Origin: Profundibacterium mesophilum KAUST100406-0324
GTDB lineage: Bacteria > Pseudomonadota > Alphaproteobacteria > Rhodobacterales > Rhodobacteraceae
DNA: 64,000 bases
Assembly: GCF_009835145.1 (NCBI RefSeq)
Contig: NZ_APKE01000026.1
Location: 62,001 to 126,000 of the forward strand
Reading direction: 5' to 3'
Part shown: piece after piece, positions 8,874-17,129 of the stretch
How positions within the stretch are numbered: the stretch's first letter is position 1
How the letters are laid out: every line of letters begins with the position of its first letter
Program-made: the position numbers and the translations under genes
Notes under the pieces: model-generated
Databases searched by the model: none
The model's input: only the letters and a program-made list of their open reading frames with translations
Told to the model about the DNA's origin: nothing

Positions 8874-9791
8874 TCAGAGCTCGCCGGCCCGGGGCGGGTT
8901 CGCGCCCGCACGCGACACGGTGACGGCCGCGGCCTGGACACCGAGTTGCAGTGCCGCGCGGACCTGGTCCTCGCCCAGCGCGCGCAGCGCGGATTTGCCA
9001 AGCGCGCCGCCGCGCGACAGGGCGGCGAGAATGCCGGCATTGAACGTATCGCCCGCGCCGACCGTATCGACAACCTCCACCGGGCGGGCGGGCACACGCA
9101 GCGTACCGCCGGCATGGTAGGCGCTCGCCCCTTCGGCCCCTTCGGTGATGCAGACAAGGGCCGGTCCGCGCTCCAGGATGCCGCTCGCCAGCTCGGGGAT
9201 CGACCCGTCGCCCATAAGCCAGCGCAGGTCGTCATCGCTGAGCTTGACGATGTCGGCGCGCGCGATCATCCGGTCGATCCTGGCGCGGTAGGCCGCCTCG
9301 TCCTTGATGAAATCGGGCCGGATATTGGGGTCGAGCATGATGACGCGCTTGTCGCTCTCGCGCGCCGCCAGGGCCTCGTAGGCCGCGGCGCAGGGCTCGA
9401 CGGCCAGGCTGATCCCGCCGAAGAAAAGCGCCTCGCAGCGTTCTCCGGGGTCAGGCAGATCGGCCTGCGACAGCATCCGCCCGGCAGTGTTCTCGTCGTA
9501 GAAGGCGTAGCGGGCCTGCCCGTCGACGAGGGTCACGAAGGCGAGTGTCGTGGGCAGATCGGAGCGCGCCGCCAGCGATGCGTCCACCTGCGAGGCGCCG
9601 AGGGCCTCTACCAGCATCTCGCCGAACATGTCCCTCGACAGGCCGCTGAACAGCGCGGTGGCCACGTCCAGCCGCCCCAGCGCGATGGCGGTGTTGAAGA
9701 CCGCACCCCCGGCATGCGGCGCGAAGACCTGTTCCTGGCCGATGGACCTCGGGAGCATGTCGATCAGGGCTTCGCCGCAGCAGAGGATCAT
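8874..9791 (-). CDS. PfkB-family carbohydrate kinase (fructokinase-like)
   Basis: Sugar kinase (305 aa), probably acting on fructose or a related ketose. The N-terminal CCGEALIDM, the GGAVFN loop, and the PfkB C-terminal signature [14 protein letters not shown] with the catalytic Asp are all intact. AAGGACACC precedes the start. No sugar transporter is adjacent, so the substrate is inferred from family resemblance to fructokinases. First gene of a two-gene unit with dtd. Confidence 0.88.
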   Translation of the reverse strand: MILCCGEALIDMLPRSIGQEQVFAPHAGGAVFNTAIALGRLDVATALFSGLSRDMFGEMLVEALGASQVDASLAARSDLPTTLAFVTLVDGQARYAFYDENTAGRMLSQADLPDPGERCEALFFGGISLAVEPCAAAYEALAARESDKRVIMLDPNIRPDFIKDEAAYRARIDRMIARADIVKLSDDDLRWLMGDGSIPELASGILERGPALVCITEGAEGASAYHAGGTLRVPARPVEVVDTVGAGDTFNAGILAALSRGGALGKSALRALGEDQVRAALQLGVQAAAVTVSRAGANPPRAGEL

Positions 9792-9876
9792 GGCAGGTGT
9801 CCTTGTTTCATGTCAGCGCAAACATCATCCAGTTGCGTGCGTAGCGCGAACGCGGTCTCCTTGCAATCGCGCAGCT

Positions 9877-10950
9877 CTACTGCATCTGGTAGACATAGGC
9901 CGCACCGCCGGCAAGAACGAGGGCGAGGAGAACGGCGAGGGCGATCTTGATCGCCGAATAGGGACGCTCGCCCTGCACGCGTCCCGTCTGCGCGTTGACG
10001 ACGAAGCGGTAGGACGCTCCCCTGTAGCGGTAGGCGGCCATCCAGACCGGAAGCAGGACATGCTTGAAGGTCACGGCGCTGACCTCGGTGCGGATCGCAT
10101 GGACCCGTTGCCTGTCGCCACCGATATCGAAGCGCACGTCCCGCGCGATGGCCCTGTCCATGACCTCGCGGGCGGCCGCGAACCCTTCCTCGAGGTCGAC
10201 CTGGTAGCCCTCGGCGTCGAAGCCGGCGAGATAGCCCGGCGTGTAGGGAACGAGCTGTGTCAGATCCCAAGGGGCGAGCGCATCGGCATGGGCGCGGGGG
10301 ATCGACCGCGAGGCGAGGACGAGGACATCGTCGAAGGCACGCGCCACGCGGCCGCGCACCCGCCGCCAGCGGACCTTCTGCACCGGGACCCTTTCGGGCC
10401 TGCCATCGCGCATCACCGTGCGATGTTCGACATGCACCGTTCCGCGCTCGCCTTCGTAGGAGGAGCGGGTCTGTGCGTCGAAAGTCCAGAACGGCACGTA
10501 GACCCCGCTCAGCCGGCGCCCCTTGCGCGCATAACGCGACAGCCCGTTCGGCGCGAACCAGAGGCTGCCGAGCCAGTCGGTCATGGCGCCGTGCGCCTCG
10601 CGCTCGCTCAGCGCGAAGGGAAGCACGCCGCGCGGCTTGATCTGCCGGTGCGCGCCGGTGCCCGCGACCACGGGCGTCGCGCAGAACGGGCAGGTGGTGG
10701 CGTGGCTGTCGGCGGCGAACTCGATCAGCGCGCCGCAATTGGGGCAGGGCGAGACGCCGATCTCCTCGATCTGCGAGCTGGGCAGCGCCGCGCGCAGGGC
10801 GGTCTCGTAATCCATCTCGGCGAGGGGCGGCGCGACGGCGTTCTCGAGCAGGGTCTCGTTGCCGCAATAGTCGCATAGAAGCTTGCCGCCAGCGGGGTCG
10901 AACCGCATGTCCGAGCCGCAGCGGTCGCAGGGGAACCGGTGATCGTCCAT
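9877..10950 (-). CDS. Zinc-ribbon protein with C-terminal membrane anchor
   Basis: Protein of 357 aa with two CxxC-type zinc ribbons near the N-terminus (CDRCGSD ... CDYCG, then CPNCGA ... CPFC), a large conserved middle, and a single membrane segment at the extreme C-terminus (ALAVLLALVLAGGAAYVY). Databases often label relatives as PriA-like or TFIIB-type zinc fingers, but no helicase motif is present, so that name should not be taken as function. It follows the SPFH gene by 16 bp on the same strand and is probably its partner. It belongs to the block that also holds TelA and XpaC. Function unknown. Confidence 0.88.
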   Translation of the reverse strand: MDDHRFPCDRCGSDMRFDPAGGKLLCDYCGNETLLENAVAPPLAEMDYETALRAALPSSQIEEIGVSPCPNCGALIEFAADSHATTCPFCATPVVAGTGAHRQIKPRGVLPFALSEREAHGAMTDWLGSLWFAPNGLSRYARKGRRLSGVYVPFWTFDAQTRSSYEGERGTVHVEHRTVMRDGRPERVPVQKVRWRRVRGRVARAFDDVLVLASRSIPRAHADALAPWDLTQLVPYTPGYLAGFDAEGYQVDLEEGFAAAREVMDRAIARDVRFDIGGDRQRVHAIRTEVSAVTFKHVLLPVWMAAYRYRGASYRFVVNAQTGRVQGERPYSAIKIALAVLLALVLAGGAAYVYQMQ

Positions 10951-10966
10951 TGCCGCCGCGCGCCCG

Positions 10967-12172
10967 TCAGCGGCCGGGCGGCGGGGGCGGCATCACGGTG
11001 AAAAGACGCGCAAGCTCGTCGATCTCGCCAGCCTTTTGCCATCCGTCCTGCCCCTGCGTCCAGACATGCGTCTCGCGGTCGAGCGCGCCCTCGCCGGCCA
11101 TCCGGCCGAGCCGTGCCTTCGAGAAGGGGCCGCTTACCGCGCCATCACGCGCGATGTGCCACACATGCTCTTGCGGGGGTGGGGGGGGCGGCGGGGGATT
11201 TTGCGAATGGGCGGGGGCCTGGCCCCAGGGGCCGGGCGCGGCGGAATGCGGCGCGGCCTGTGGCTGGGCTTGCGTGGATTGCATGGGAGCCTGCGCGGAC
11301 TGGCCGGCCGGCGCCATGCCCCAGGGGCCTTGCCTCGCGGCCTCGGCGGCCATCTGCATCCCGAGCCCCGCGCCGTATCCGGCCGCCATCGCGCCGCCGG
11401 CGCCCTGCGCCCCGCCAAGGGCCTCGGCGGCCTGGTATTGCGTGTAACGGCCCAGATCGCCGGCCATGCCCATCGAGGTGCGCCTGTCGAGTGCCGCCTC
11501 GACCGCCGGCGGCAGGGAGATGTTCTCGATGTAGAGTTCCGGCAGGACCAGCCCATAGGCGGCCACGGTCTCGCTGATCCTCGTGGCAAGGAGCTTGCCC
11601 AGATCGCCGGTATTGGCGGCCATGTCGAGGACGGGAATGCCCGATTGGGCGATGGTGCGGCTGAACTCCTGCACGATGATGTTGCGGATCTGGAAGCTGA
11701 TCTCGTCGCGGGTGAACGCGCCATCGGTGCCCACGATCTCGGTGAGGAAGCGGGCCGGATCGGCGACCTTGACGGTATAGGTGCCGAAGGCGCGGATGCG
11801 GGTCGGGCCGAATTCGGGATCGCGCAGGATCACCGGGTTCTTCGTGCCCCATTTCAGGTCGGTGTGCCGGGTGGTCGAGACGAAGTAGATCTCGGACTTG
11901 AAGGGCGACCGGAACCCGTGATCCCAGTGCTGGAGCGTGGTCATCACCGGCATGTTGTTGGTCTCGAGCAGGTAGAGCCCCGGCGTGAACACGTCGGCCA
12001 GCTGTCCCTCGTGGACGAAGACCGCCGCCTGCCCCTCGCGCACGGTGAGCTTGGCGCCGTACTTGATCTCGTGGCCTTCGCGCTCGAAGCGCCAGACCAT
12101 GGTGTCGCGGCTGTCATCCGTCCAGTGGATGACATCGATGAATTGCCCGGAAAGGAAATCGAAAAGGCTCAT
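10967..12172 (-). CDS. SPFH (band 7) protein with C-terminal GYF_2-type domain
   Basis: Protein of 401 aa. Residues about 30-240 form an SPFH/band-7 domain of the type related to viral virion core proteins and YdjI; it lacks an N-terminal membrane segment. An alanine/glutamine-rich linker (about 250-330) ends in eight consecutive prolines, followed by a GYF_2-like domain (HVWHIARDGAVSGPF ..., about 339-390). The last residues are MPPPPPGR. GYF domains in eukaryotes bind PPPPG-type peptides, so the proline tract and the tail could be internal ligands; that is inference. RBS GGAG lies 8 bp before the start. It is followed closely by the zinc-ribbon gene and preceded by 64 bp after the DUF2927 gene. 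Confidence 0.9.
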   Translation of the reverse strand: MSLFDFLSGQFIDVIHWTDDSRDTMVWRFEREGHEIKYGAKLTVREGQAAVFVHEGQLADVFTPGLYLLETNNMPVMTTLQHWDHGFRSPFKSEIYFVSTTRHTDLKWGTKNPVILRDPEFGPTRIRAFGTYTVKVADPARFLTEIVGTDGAFTRDEISFQIRNIIVQEFSRTIAQSGIPVLDMAANTGDLGKLLATRISETVAAYGLVLPELYIENISLPPAVEAALDRRTSMGMAGDLGRYTQYQAAEALGGAQGAGGAMAAGYGAGLGMQMAAEAARQGPWGMAPAGQSAQAPMQSTQAQPQAAPHSAAPGPWGQAPAHSQNPPPPPPPPQEHVWHIARDGAVSGPFSKARLGRMAGEGALDRETHVWTQGQDGWQKAGEIDELARLFTVMPPPPPGR

Positions 12173-12236
12173 GCGCTCTGCTCCGTCACCTGCATCGGAA
12201 GGGGTCGAATGCCCGGCGGCAGGCCGCCGGGACGAA

Positions 12237-13241
12237 TCAACTGTTCTCGTCGAAGAAATCCGCGGCGATCACCGCCGCCATGTCGCGGGCCTGCGCCGTG
12301 CTCATGCCCAGCTTCATGCGCGGATCGTATAGGATGCGCAGAAGCTGCTCGTCATGCCGCGTCAGCAGGCCGAACTCCTCGTCATCGTTGAAGATCGAGG
12401 GACGCGCGGTGGGGCTGTCATTGGCAAGGCCGAGGCCCTGGGCGATTTCCTCGTGGATGCAGCTCAGACGCAGCAGGTCGGGATGCTCGGCGCGGATTAC
12501 CGCGACGGCGCGCGTGTAGCTGCCCGTGTTGCTGGGATCGAGCGCGAAGACGAGACAATAGCTCGACCGCGGCAGGTTGATGACCTCGTTGAGCGCCGAG
12601 CGCGAGATCCCGGGCACCATCTCCTGCAGCCTGGGGCCCAGTGCGCGGCGTTCGGCCTCGTTGAGGATGAAGATGGTGAAATTGCCATCCGTCCCCGCCG
12701 TGCCATCCTCGCGCGCCATTGCGATCGGATGGCGCGTCACCCGCGCCAGGCGCTGCGCATAGCTGGCGATGGCGGCCGTGTCGCGGGCCCTGATCGCTGG
12801 CGCGACGCTGTCGCCGAACTCGATATCGAGGACAACCGGACGCTCGAACCTGTGCAGACGGCTTTCGGTGGCGCGCGCGACGAGGCGGCTGCCGGTATCG
12901 GCATATTCCTCGAACAGGCCAATCTGGACGAAGTTCTCGACGAGGATGCGCCGGTTATAGGGGGTATCGCTGCCGCCGCCATCACGGCGGAGCAATCCCT
13001 GCGCCAGCAGGCCGCTCTGCACCCGCTCGTAATATTGCGCAAGCTCCTGGCTCTCGGGGGGCAGGGGCAGGGCTTTCGGCGGCGCGGTGCCGCGTTCGGG
13101 GGCGGGCTCGGGCCGCGGCGCCTTGACGCGCGGCTGCGGTGCGGGCTGCGCCAGGGTCCGCGGCTGCGGGGCGGGCGCGGGGGGCGCGCTGCAGGCGGCG
13201 AGCGCGCCGGCACAGATCGCAAGCAGACCGTGACGCAGCAT
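12237..13241 (-). CDS. DUF2927 lipoprotein
   Basis: Exported lipoprotein (334 aa) with lipobox ALAAC (Cys17), a proline-rich linker, and a DUF2927 domain that includes SCIHEEIAQGLGLAND, an HExxQ-like stretch resembling a metallopeptidase-type helix. The start MLRHGLLAICAG is preceded by GGGAGCTGAGA and lies 2 bp after the telA stop; the open frame runs further upstream only as a shadow of telA. Biochemical role unknown; the HEE helix hints at metal binding but no peptidase activity is established from this sequence. Confidence 0.88.
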   Translation of the reverse strand: MLRHGLLAICAGALAACSAPPAPAPQPRTLAQPAPQPRVKAPRPEPAPERGTAPPKALPLPPESQELAQYYERVQSGLLAQGLLRRDGGGSDTPYNRRILVENFVQIGLFEEYADTGSRLVARATESRLHRFERPVVLDIEFGDSVAPAIRARDTAAIASYAQRLARVTRHPIAMAREDGTAGTDGNFTIFILNEAERRALGPRLQEMVPGISRSALNEVINLPRSSYCLVFALDPSNTGSYTRAVAVIRAEHPDLLRLSCIHEEIAQGLGLANDSPTARPSIFNDDEEFGLLTRHDEQLLRILYDPRMKLGMSTAQARDMAAVIAADFFDENS

Positions 13242-13243
13242 TC

Positions 13244-14422
13244 TCAGCTCCCGGCCGTGCCGGCGGGCGGGGCGCCGGGATCGCGGGCGGCACGGCCCGA
13301 CGCGGCCGCCAGGGACTGCTTGAGCTCGTCTTCCATCCGCGCAAGCTCCTGCTCGGCGGCGGCGCGCCGCGCGCGGCCCTCGTCGGCGATGTCGAGGCTT
13401 TCCTCGATCGTGGCGATGAGATCGGCATTGGCGCTGTTGACCGCCTCGATGTCGAAAACGCCGCGCTCGATCTCGCGGCGCACCTCGGAATTCGCCTCGC
13501 GCAGGTTGCGGGCGTTCGACGTCAGAAGCTCGTTGGTCAAGTCGTTGGCCTCGCGCACCGCGCCGGCCGCCTCGCGCGAGCGCTGGATGGTCACCGCCTG
13601 CGCCAGCTGCGTCTCCCAAAGGGGCACGGTGTTCACGAGGGTGGAGTTGATCTTCGTCACGAGGGACTTGTCGTTCTCCTGGACCAGCCGGATCGAGGGC
13701 AGGGACTGCATCGTCACCTGCCGGGTCAGGCGCAGATCGTGGATGCGCCGCTCGAGGTCGTCGCGCCCGGCGCGCAGATCGCGCAGCCTTTGCGCGGCGA
13801 GCATGTCGGTCTCCACGGGCTCGCCCTGCGCGGCAAGCTCGGCAAGTTCGCCATCGACCTGCGCCAGCTTGCGCTCGCCCGCAGCGATGTAGAGTGCCAG
13901 CTCGCGGTAGAAGGCGAGGGTCTGCTCGTAGAGCCGGTCCAGCGCCTTGATGTCCTTGAGCAGGGCATGCTCATGGGCCAGCAGGCTGCCGGTGATGTCG
14001 TCGATCTGGCTCTGCACGCTCTCGTAGCGCGCGACGAAGCGGGCCATGGGCGCCATCTTGCCGGTCAGCTTCTCCCACCAGGACCGCTTGCGCCGGATGT
14101 CGAGCTCGCTGACCGAAAATCCGCGCAGCGTGCTGACGATCTCGCGCAGGCTGTCGCCCGCCGGCCCGACATCCTTGCTGCGCACATCGGCGAGCATGGT
14201 CTGGCTGATCTTCTGCAACTCGCCCTGCGCGGCGGAGCCGAAGCCGACGATCGAATGGGTGTCGGTGATGTCGATGCCATCCGCCAGGCGCGCGATCTCG
14301 CCCGCAAGGACCGGATCGCCCTCGAGCTCGGCGGGATCGACCGGCGCGGGACTGCGCATCTGCTGCAGCGCCTCGATTTCGCCGACTGTCTCGGCGGCCT
14401 TTCGGCGGGTCGTCTCGGACAT
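13244..14422 (-). CDS. TelA / toxic anion resistance family protein
   Basis: Soluble, mostly helical protein (392 aa) of the TelA family, linked to tellurite and toxic anion resistance and to membrane stress in other bacteria. Conserved features include the SWWEKLTGKM region, a coiled-coil middle and the VPLWETQLAQAVTIQRSREA stretch. Length is normal for the family. RBS AAAGGAG is clear. It lies between XpaC (15 bp upstream) and the DUF2927 lipoprotein (2 bp downstream), a TelA-XpaC pairing also known in other bacteria. Confidence 0.92.
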   Translation of the reverse strand: MSETTRRKAAETVGEIEALQQMRSPAPVDPAELEGDPVLAGEIARLADGIDITDTHSIVGFGSAAQGELQKISQTMLADVRSKDVGPAGDSLREIVSTLRGFSVSELDIRRKRSWWEKLTGKMAPMARFVARYESVQSQIDDITGSLLAHEHALLKDIKALDRLYEQTLAFYRELALYIAAGERKLAQVDGELAELAAQGEPVETDMLAAQRLRDLRAGRDDLERRIHDLRLTRQVTMQSLPSIRLVQENDKSLVTKINSTLVNTVPLWETQLAQAVTIQRSREAAGAVREANDLTNELLTSNARNLREANSEVRREIERGVFDIEAVNSANADLIATIEESLDIADEGRARRAAAEQELARMEDELKQSLAAASGRAARDPGAPPAGTAGS

Positions 14423-14437
14423 CGAAAACGCTCCTTT

Positions 14438-15388
14438 CTAGAGCTTGTCGCCGGAGGTGACGCCCTCGCGGGCCAATCTTTCGCGCAGGACCTCGATCTC
14501 GATCTCCAGGTCGCTGCGTTCCGCCCGGTGCATCGCTTCGGTATGGCGGGTAAAGCCTTGTTCGAGATCGTCGAGAAGAGCAAGGTAATCATCGCGCGCG
14601 GCCGCGTCGGCCCGGCGCCCGGCAAGCTCGGTATATTTCGCTGTCGCCTCGCGTGCGCCCTGCAGATAGACCCCCAGATAACGCCGCGCACCGTTCAGAT
14701 CGCTGGGATCCTCCTCGATGCCGCGGAACATGCGGGCCGCCGTCGCGCCGAAGGCCTCGACCCGCCCCACCAGGACCGGATCGCGGGTCCGCGCGATGTC
14801 CCGGCGCATCTGCGCCAGATGTGCCTCGCCCTTGGCCACCGCGTCGAGCGCGCGCGACGTCTGATACTCGTCGGAGCCCTCGACCCCCTTGTCGCGAAGC
14901 GGATCGGGTCCGAAGGCGGCGACATGGAGCGCCGCGCCCAGCACCGCGAAGATGAGAGCCGCGCCGATACCGCCCGAAACCAGGCCAGCCAGCGCCAGCC
15001 CCGCCCCCGTCAGCGCGGCACCGAAGAGCTTGCGCGGCAGGGCGGGGCGCTTGGCGACGCGCCGCGTCTCGTAGACCTCCTGCGCGCGGATGCCCTCGCG
15101 GGTCAGCAGGGCCGCGCCGATCAGGAGCCCGAAGGCCGCGAGGCTGAGCGCCATTCCAGCCGGATCGCGCCCGAAGGCCAGAAGCGCCAGGGGGGCGGGG
15201 GCGATGAAGAGCGCGTTGACGCGCCCCCCGGTGCGGCTGCGGCGGGCATTGCGCCACTGTCCGGCCGGCGGCACGGAGCTGCGTCCGGTGCCGGGAAGCG
15301 GCCCATCGCCGCCGCGCCGCGCGTCGGTGTCATCACTGCCTTCCGGGCCGGGCCGGGGACTGAACCGGCCGCCGAATCGCTCGGCCAT
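14438..15388 (-). CDS. XpaC-like membrane protein (5-bromo-4-chloroindolyl phosphate hydrolysis family)
   Basis: Protein of 316 aa with an arginine-rich N-terminal region, two pairs of membrane segments (about 60-95 and 122-155) and a helical cytoplasmic C-terminus with an acidic coiled coil. The family is named after Bacillus XpaC and commonly occurs next to TelA. The start MAERFGGRF at 15388 shares one base with the stop of the upstream small membrane gene (TGATG). The longer open frame is a shadow. True enzymatic activity is doubtful; a membrane-stress role together with TelA is inferred from context. Confidence 0.88.
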   Translation of the reverse strand: MAERFGGRFSPRPGPEGSDDTDARRGGDGPLPGTGRSSVPPAGQWRNARRSRTGGRVNALFIAPAPLALLAFGRDPAGMALSLAAFGLLIGAALLTREGIRAQEVYETRRVAKRPALPRKLFGAALTGAGLALAGLVSGGIGAALIFAVLGAALHVAAFGPDPLRDKGVEGSDEYQTSRALDAVAKGEAHLAQMRRDIARTRDPVLVGRVEAFGATAARMFRGIEEDPSDLNGARRYLGVYLQGAREATAKYTELAGRRADAAARDDYLALLDDLEQGFTRHTEAMHRAERSDLEIEIEVLRERLAREGVTSGDKL

Positions 15389-15561
15389 CACGCGCCCCCC
15401 CAAATCGAGGCATAGAAGATCAGGGCGACGAGGAGCACGAACGAGACACGCTGCAAGGGTCTTCCTCCGGGGGCGGTGAGCGCGCCGGCGGCACGCATGA
15501 GAACGAATGCGAGACCGCCCAGCAGAGCGAGGATCGCGATGGCGATGACAAGTCTCGACAT
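15388..15561 (-). CDS. Small two-segment membrane protein
   Basis: A 57-aa protein, MSRLVIAIAI..., with two hydrophobic segments separated by a short positively charged loop (LTAPGGRPLQRV) and ending FYASIWGGA. It starts the xpaC-telA block and its stop overlaps the xpaC start by one base, which makes translation coupling likely. No known family recognised; it could be a membrane partner of XpaC. Confidence 0.75.
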   Translation of the reverse strand: MSRLVIAIAILALLGGLAFVLMRAAGALTAPGGRPLQRVSFVLLVALIFYASIWGGA

Positions 15562-15747
15562 GGTCCTTCCCCGGCATCTTCTCAAGTGTGGCGGATGATA
15601 GTCGATGGCGCTCGTGGCTGCCAGCGGCGCCGGTGCGGACGGGCGGGGCCAGGGAGGGGCCTGCGAGGGGCGGCACGCCGGGGCAAGGGCCGCGCGCCCG
15701 CATTGCGCGGATGCGCCCGGCCGGGATCGCCGCGCCGCGCCGCGCGA

Positions 15748-16542
15748 TCAGCGGCGGCGGCGTTGCGGACGCGGCTTGGGCTTGGGCTCCTCCGCCTCGC
15801 CGGTCTCGGGCGGCAACCCGAGCTGGTCGCGCAGGACACGCCCCTTGATCTCCTCGACCTCCCCGGCCTTCAGCGTGCCGAGGCGGAAGGGCCCGTAGCT
15901 GACACGGATGAGGCGGTTCACCGGCAGGCCGATGCTCTCCATCGCGCGCCTGATCTCGCGGTTGCGTCCCTCTCGGATGGCGACCCCGGCCCAGGCATTG
16001 GCGCCCGTCTGTCGCTCCAGCGTGACCTGCATCGGCTGGAACTTCTCGCCGTCGATCGTCAGGCCGCGCCGAAGCGGCTCGAAATCCTCGTCCTTGGGGC
16101 GGCCATTGAGCCTGACGCGATACTTGCGCAGCCATCCCGTCGAGGGCAGCTCGAGCCGCCGCTTGATGCCGCCGTCATTGGTCAGCAGAAGCAGCCCCTC
16201 CGAGGTGATGTCGAGCCGGCCGACGGACATGACCCGCGGCATTTCCTCGGGCAGGGCATCGAAAACGGTCTTGCGGCCCTTCTCGTCGGAAGCCGTCGTC
16301 ACCAGGCCCACCGGCTTGTGGTAGAGCCACAGACGCGGGGCCTCGGCGGCCGCGAGCGGCGTGCCGTCCACGGTGATCCGGTCGGCCGGCGTCACGTTGA
16401 GTGCCGGGCTGTCGATGACGCTTCCGTTGACCGTGACCCTGCGGGCCTCGATCAGGCGTTCGGCCTCGCGCCGGCTGGCACGGCCGGCACGGGAGATGAC
16501 CTTGGCGATGCGTTCGCCTGGACGGGAGGGCTCATTCGTCAT
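15748..16542 (-). CDS. 23S rRNA pseudouridine synthase, RluB/RsuA family
   Basis: Converts uridine to pseudouridine in ribosomal RNA (264 aa). An N-terminal S4 RNA-binding domain ([19 protein letters not shown], about residues 10-60) is followed by the catalytic domain with the [18 protein letters not shown] motif carrying the active-site Asp. The C-terminal tail is proline/arginine-rich ([11 protein letters not shown]), suited to RNA binding. The start MTNEPSRPG is chosen because it sits just before the S4 domain and is divergent from tadA 58 bp away. RluB is the closest fit, but RluF/RsuA relatives cannot be excluded. Confidence 0.9.
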   Translation of the reverse strand: MTNEPSRPGERIAKVISRAGRASRREAERLIEARRVTVNGSVIDSPALNVTPADRITVDGTPLAAAEAPRLWLYHKPVGLVTTASDEKGRKTVFDALPEEMPRVMSVGRLDITSEGLLLLTNDGGIKRRLELPSTGWLRKYRVRLNGRPKDEDFEPLRRGLTIDGEKFQPMQVTLERQTGANAWAGVAIREGRNREIRRAMESIGLPVNRLIRVSYGPFRLGTLKAGEVEEIKGRVLRDQLGLPPETGEAEEPKPKPRPQRRRR

Positions 16543-16600
16543 GGGCTGGACATACCGGCCCGGCGCGACAAGAAGAAGGGAAATCGTTCGGAAAGCGACC

Positions 16601-17059
16601 ATGTCCTTCGTCACACACATGCATCTGGCGCTCGAGGAGGCGCGCGCGGCCGCCTGGCGCGGCGAGGTGCCGGTGGGCGCGGCGGTGATCGGGCCGGACG
16701 GACGGCTCCTTTGCAGCGCGGGGAACCGGACGCGTGAGCTGTGCGATCCGTCGGCCCATGCCGAGATGCTGGCGATCCGGGCGGCCTGCGCGGCGCTGGG
16801 CACCGAGCGCCTGATCGGATGCGACCTTTACGTGACGCTGGAGCCCTGTGCCGCCTGCGCCGGGGTGATCGCGGCGGCGCGGATCCGGCGGCTCTACTAC
16901 GGTGCGGCCGATCCCAAGTCCGGCGGCGTCGCGCAGGGCGCCCGCGTCTTCACCCATTCGCAATCGCATCACGCGCCCGAAATCTACGACGGTATCGGGG
17001 CTGAGGCGGCGGCGCGGCTGCTGCGCGACTTCTTTGCCGGGCTGCGCGGCCCGCGCTGA
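16601..17059 (+). CDS. tadA: tRNA adenosine(34) deaminase
   Basis: Zinc enzyme (152 aa) that makes inosine at the wobble position of tRNA-Arg. The catalytic HAE motif (His53, Glu55) and PCAAC (Cys83, Cys86) are intact. The start at 16601 gives [15 protein letters not shown]; a second in-frame ATG at 16619 would also leave a complete domain. It is divergent from the pseudouridine synthase gene. Confidence 0.93.
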   Translation: MSFVTHMHLALEEARAAAWRGEVPVGAAVIGPDGRLLCSAGNRTRELCDPSAHAEMLAIRAACAALGTERLIGCDLYVTLEPCAACAGVIAAARIRRLYYGAADPKSGGVAQGARVFTHSQSHHAPEIYDGIGAEAAARLLRDFFAGLRGPR

Positions 17060-17129
17060 CCGCGCTTGCGGACGGAAAAGAAACCAAAACGCGCCCCGGC
17101 GGGTTTGTGGCAGAGTTCAAGGAGATCCC

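Noticed and set aside
9877-10950. PriA-helicase identity for the zinc-ribbon protein
   Set aside because: No Walker or helicase motifs; only the CxxC ribbons resemble PriA.
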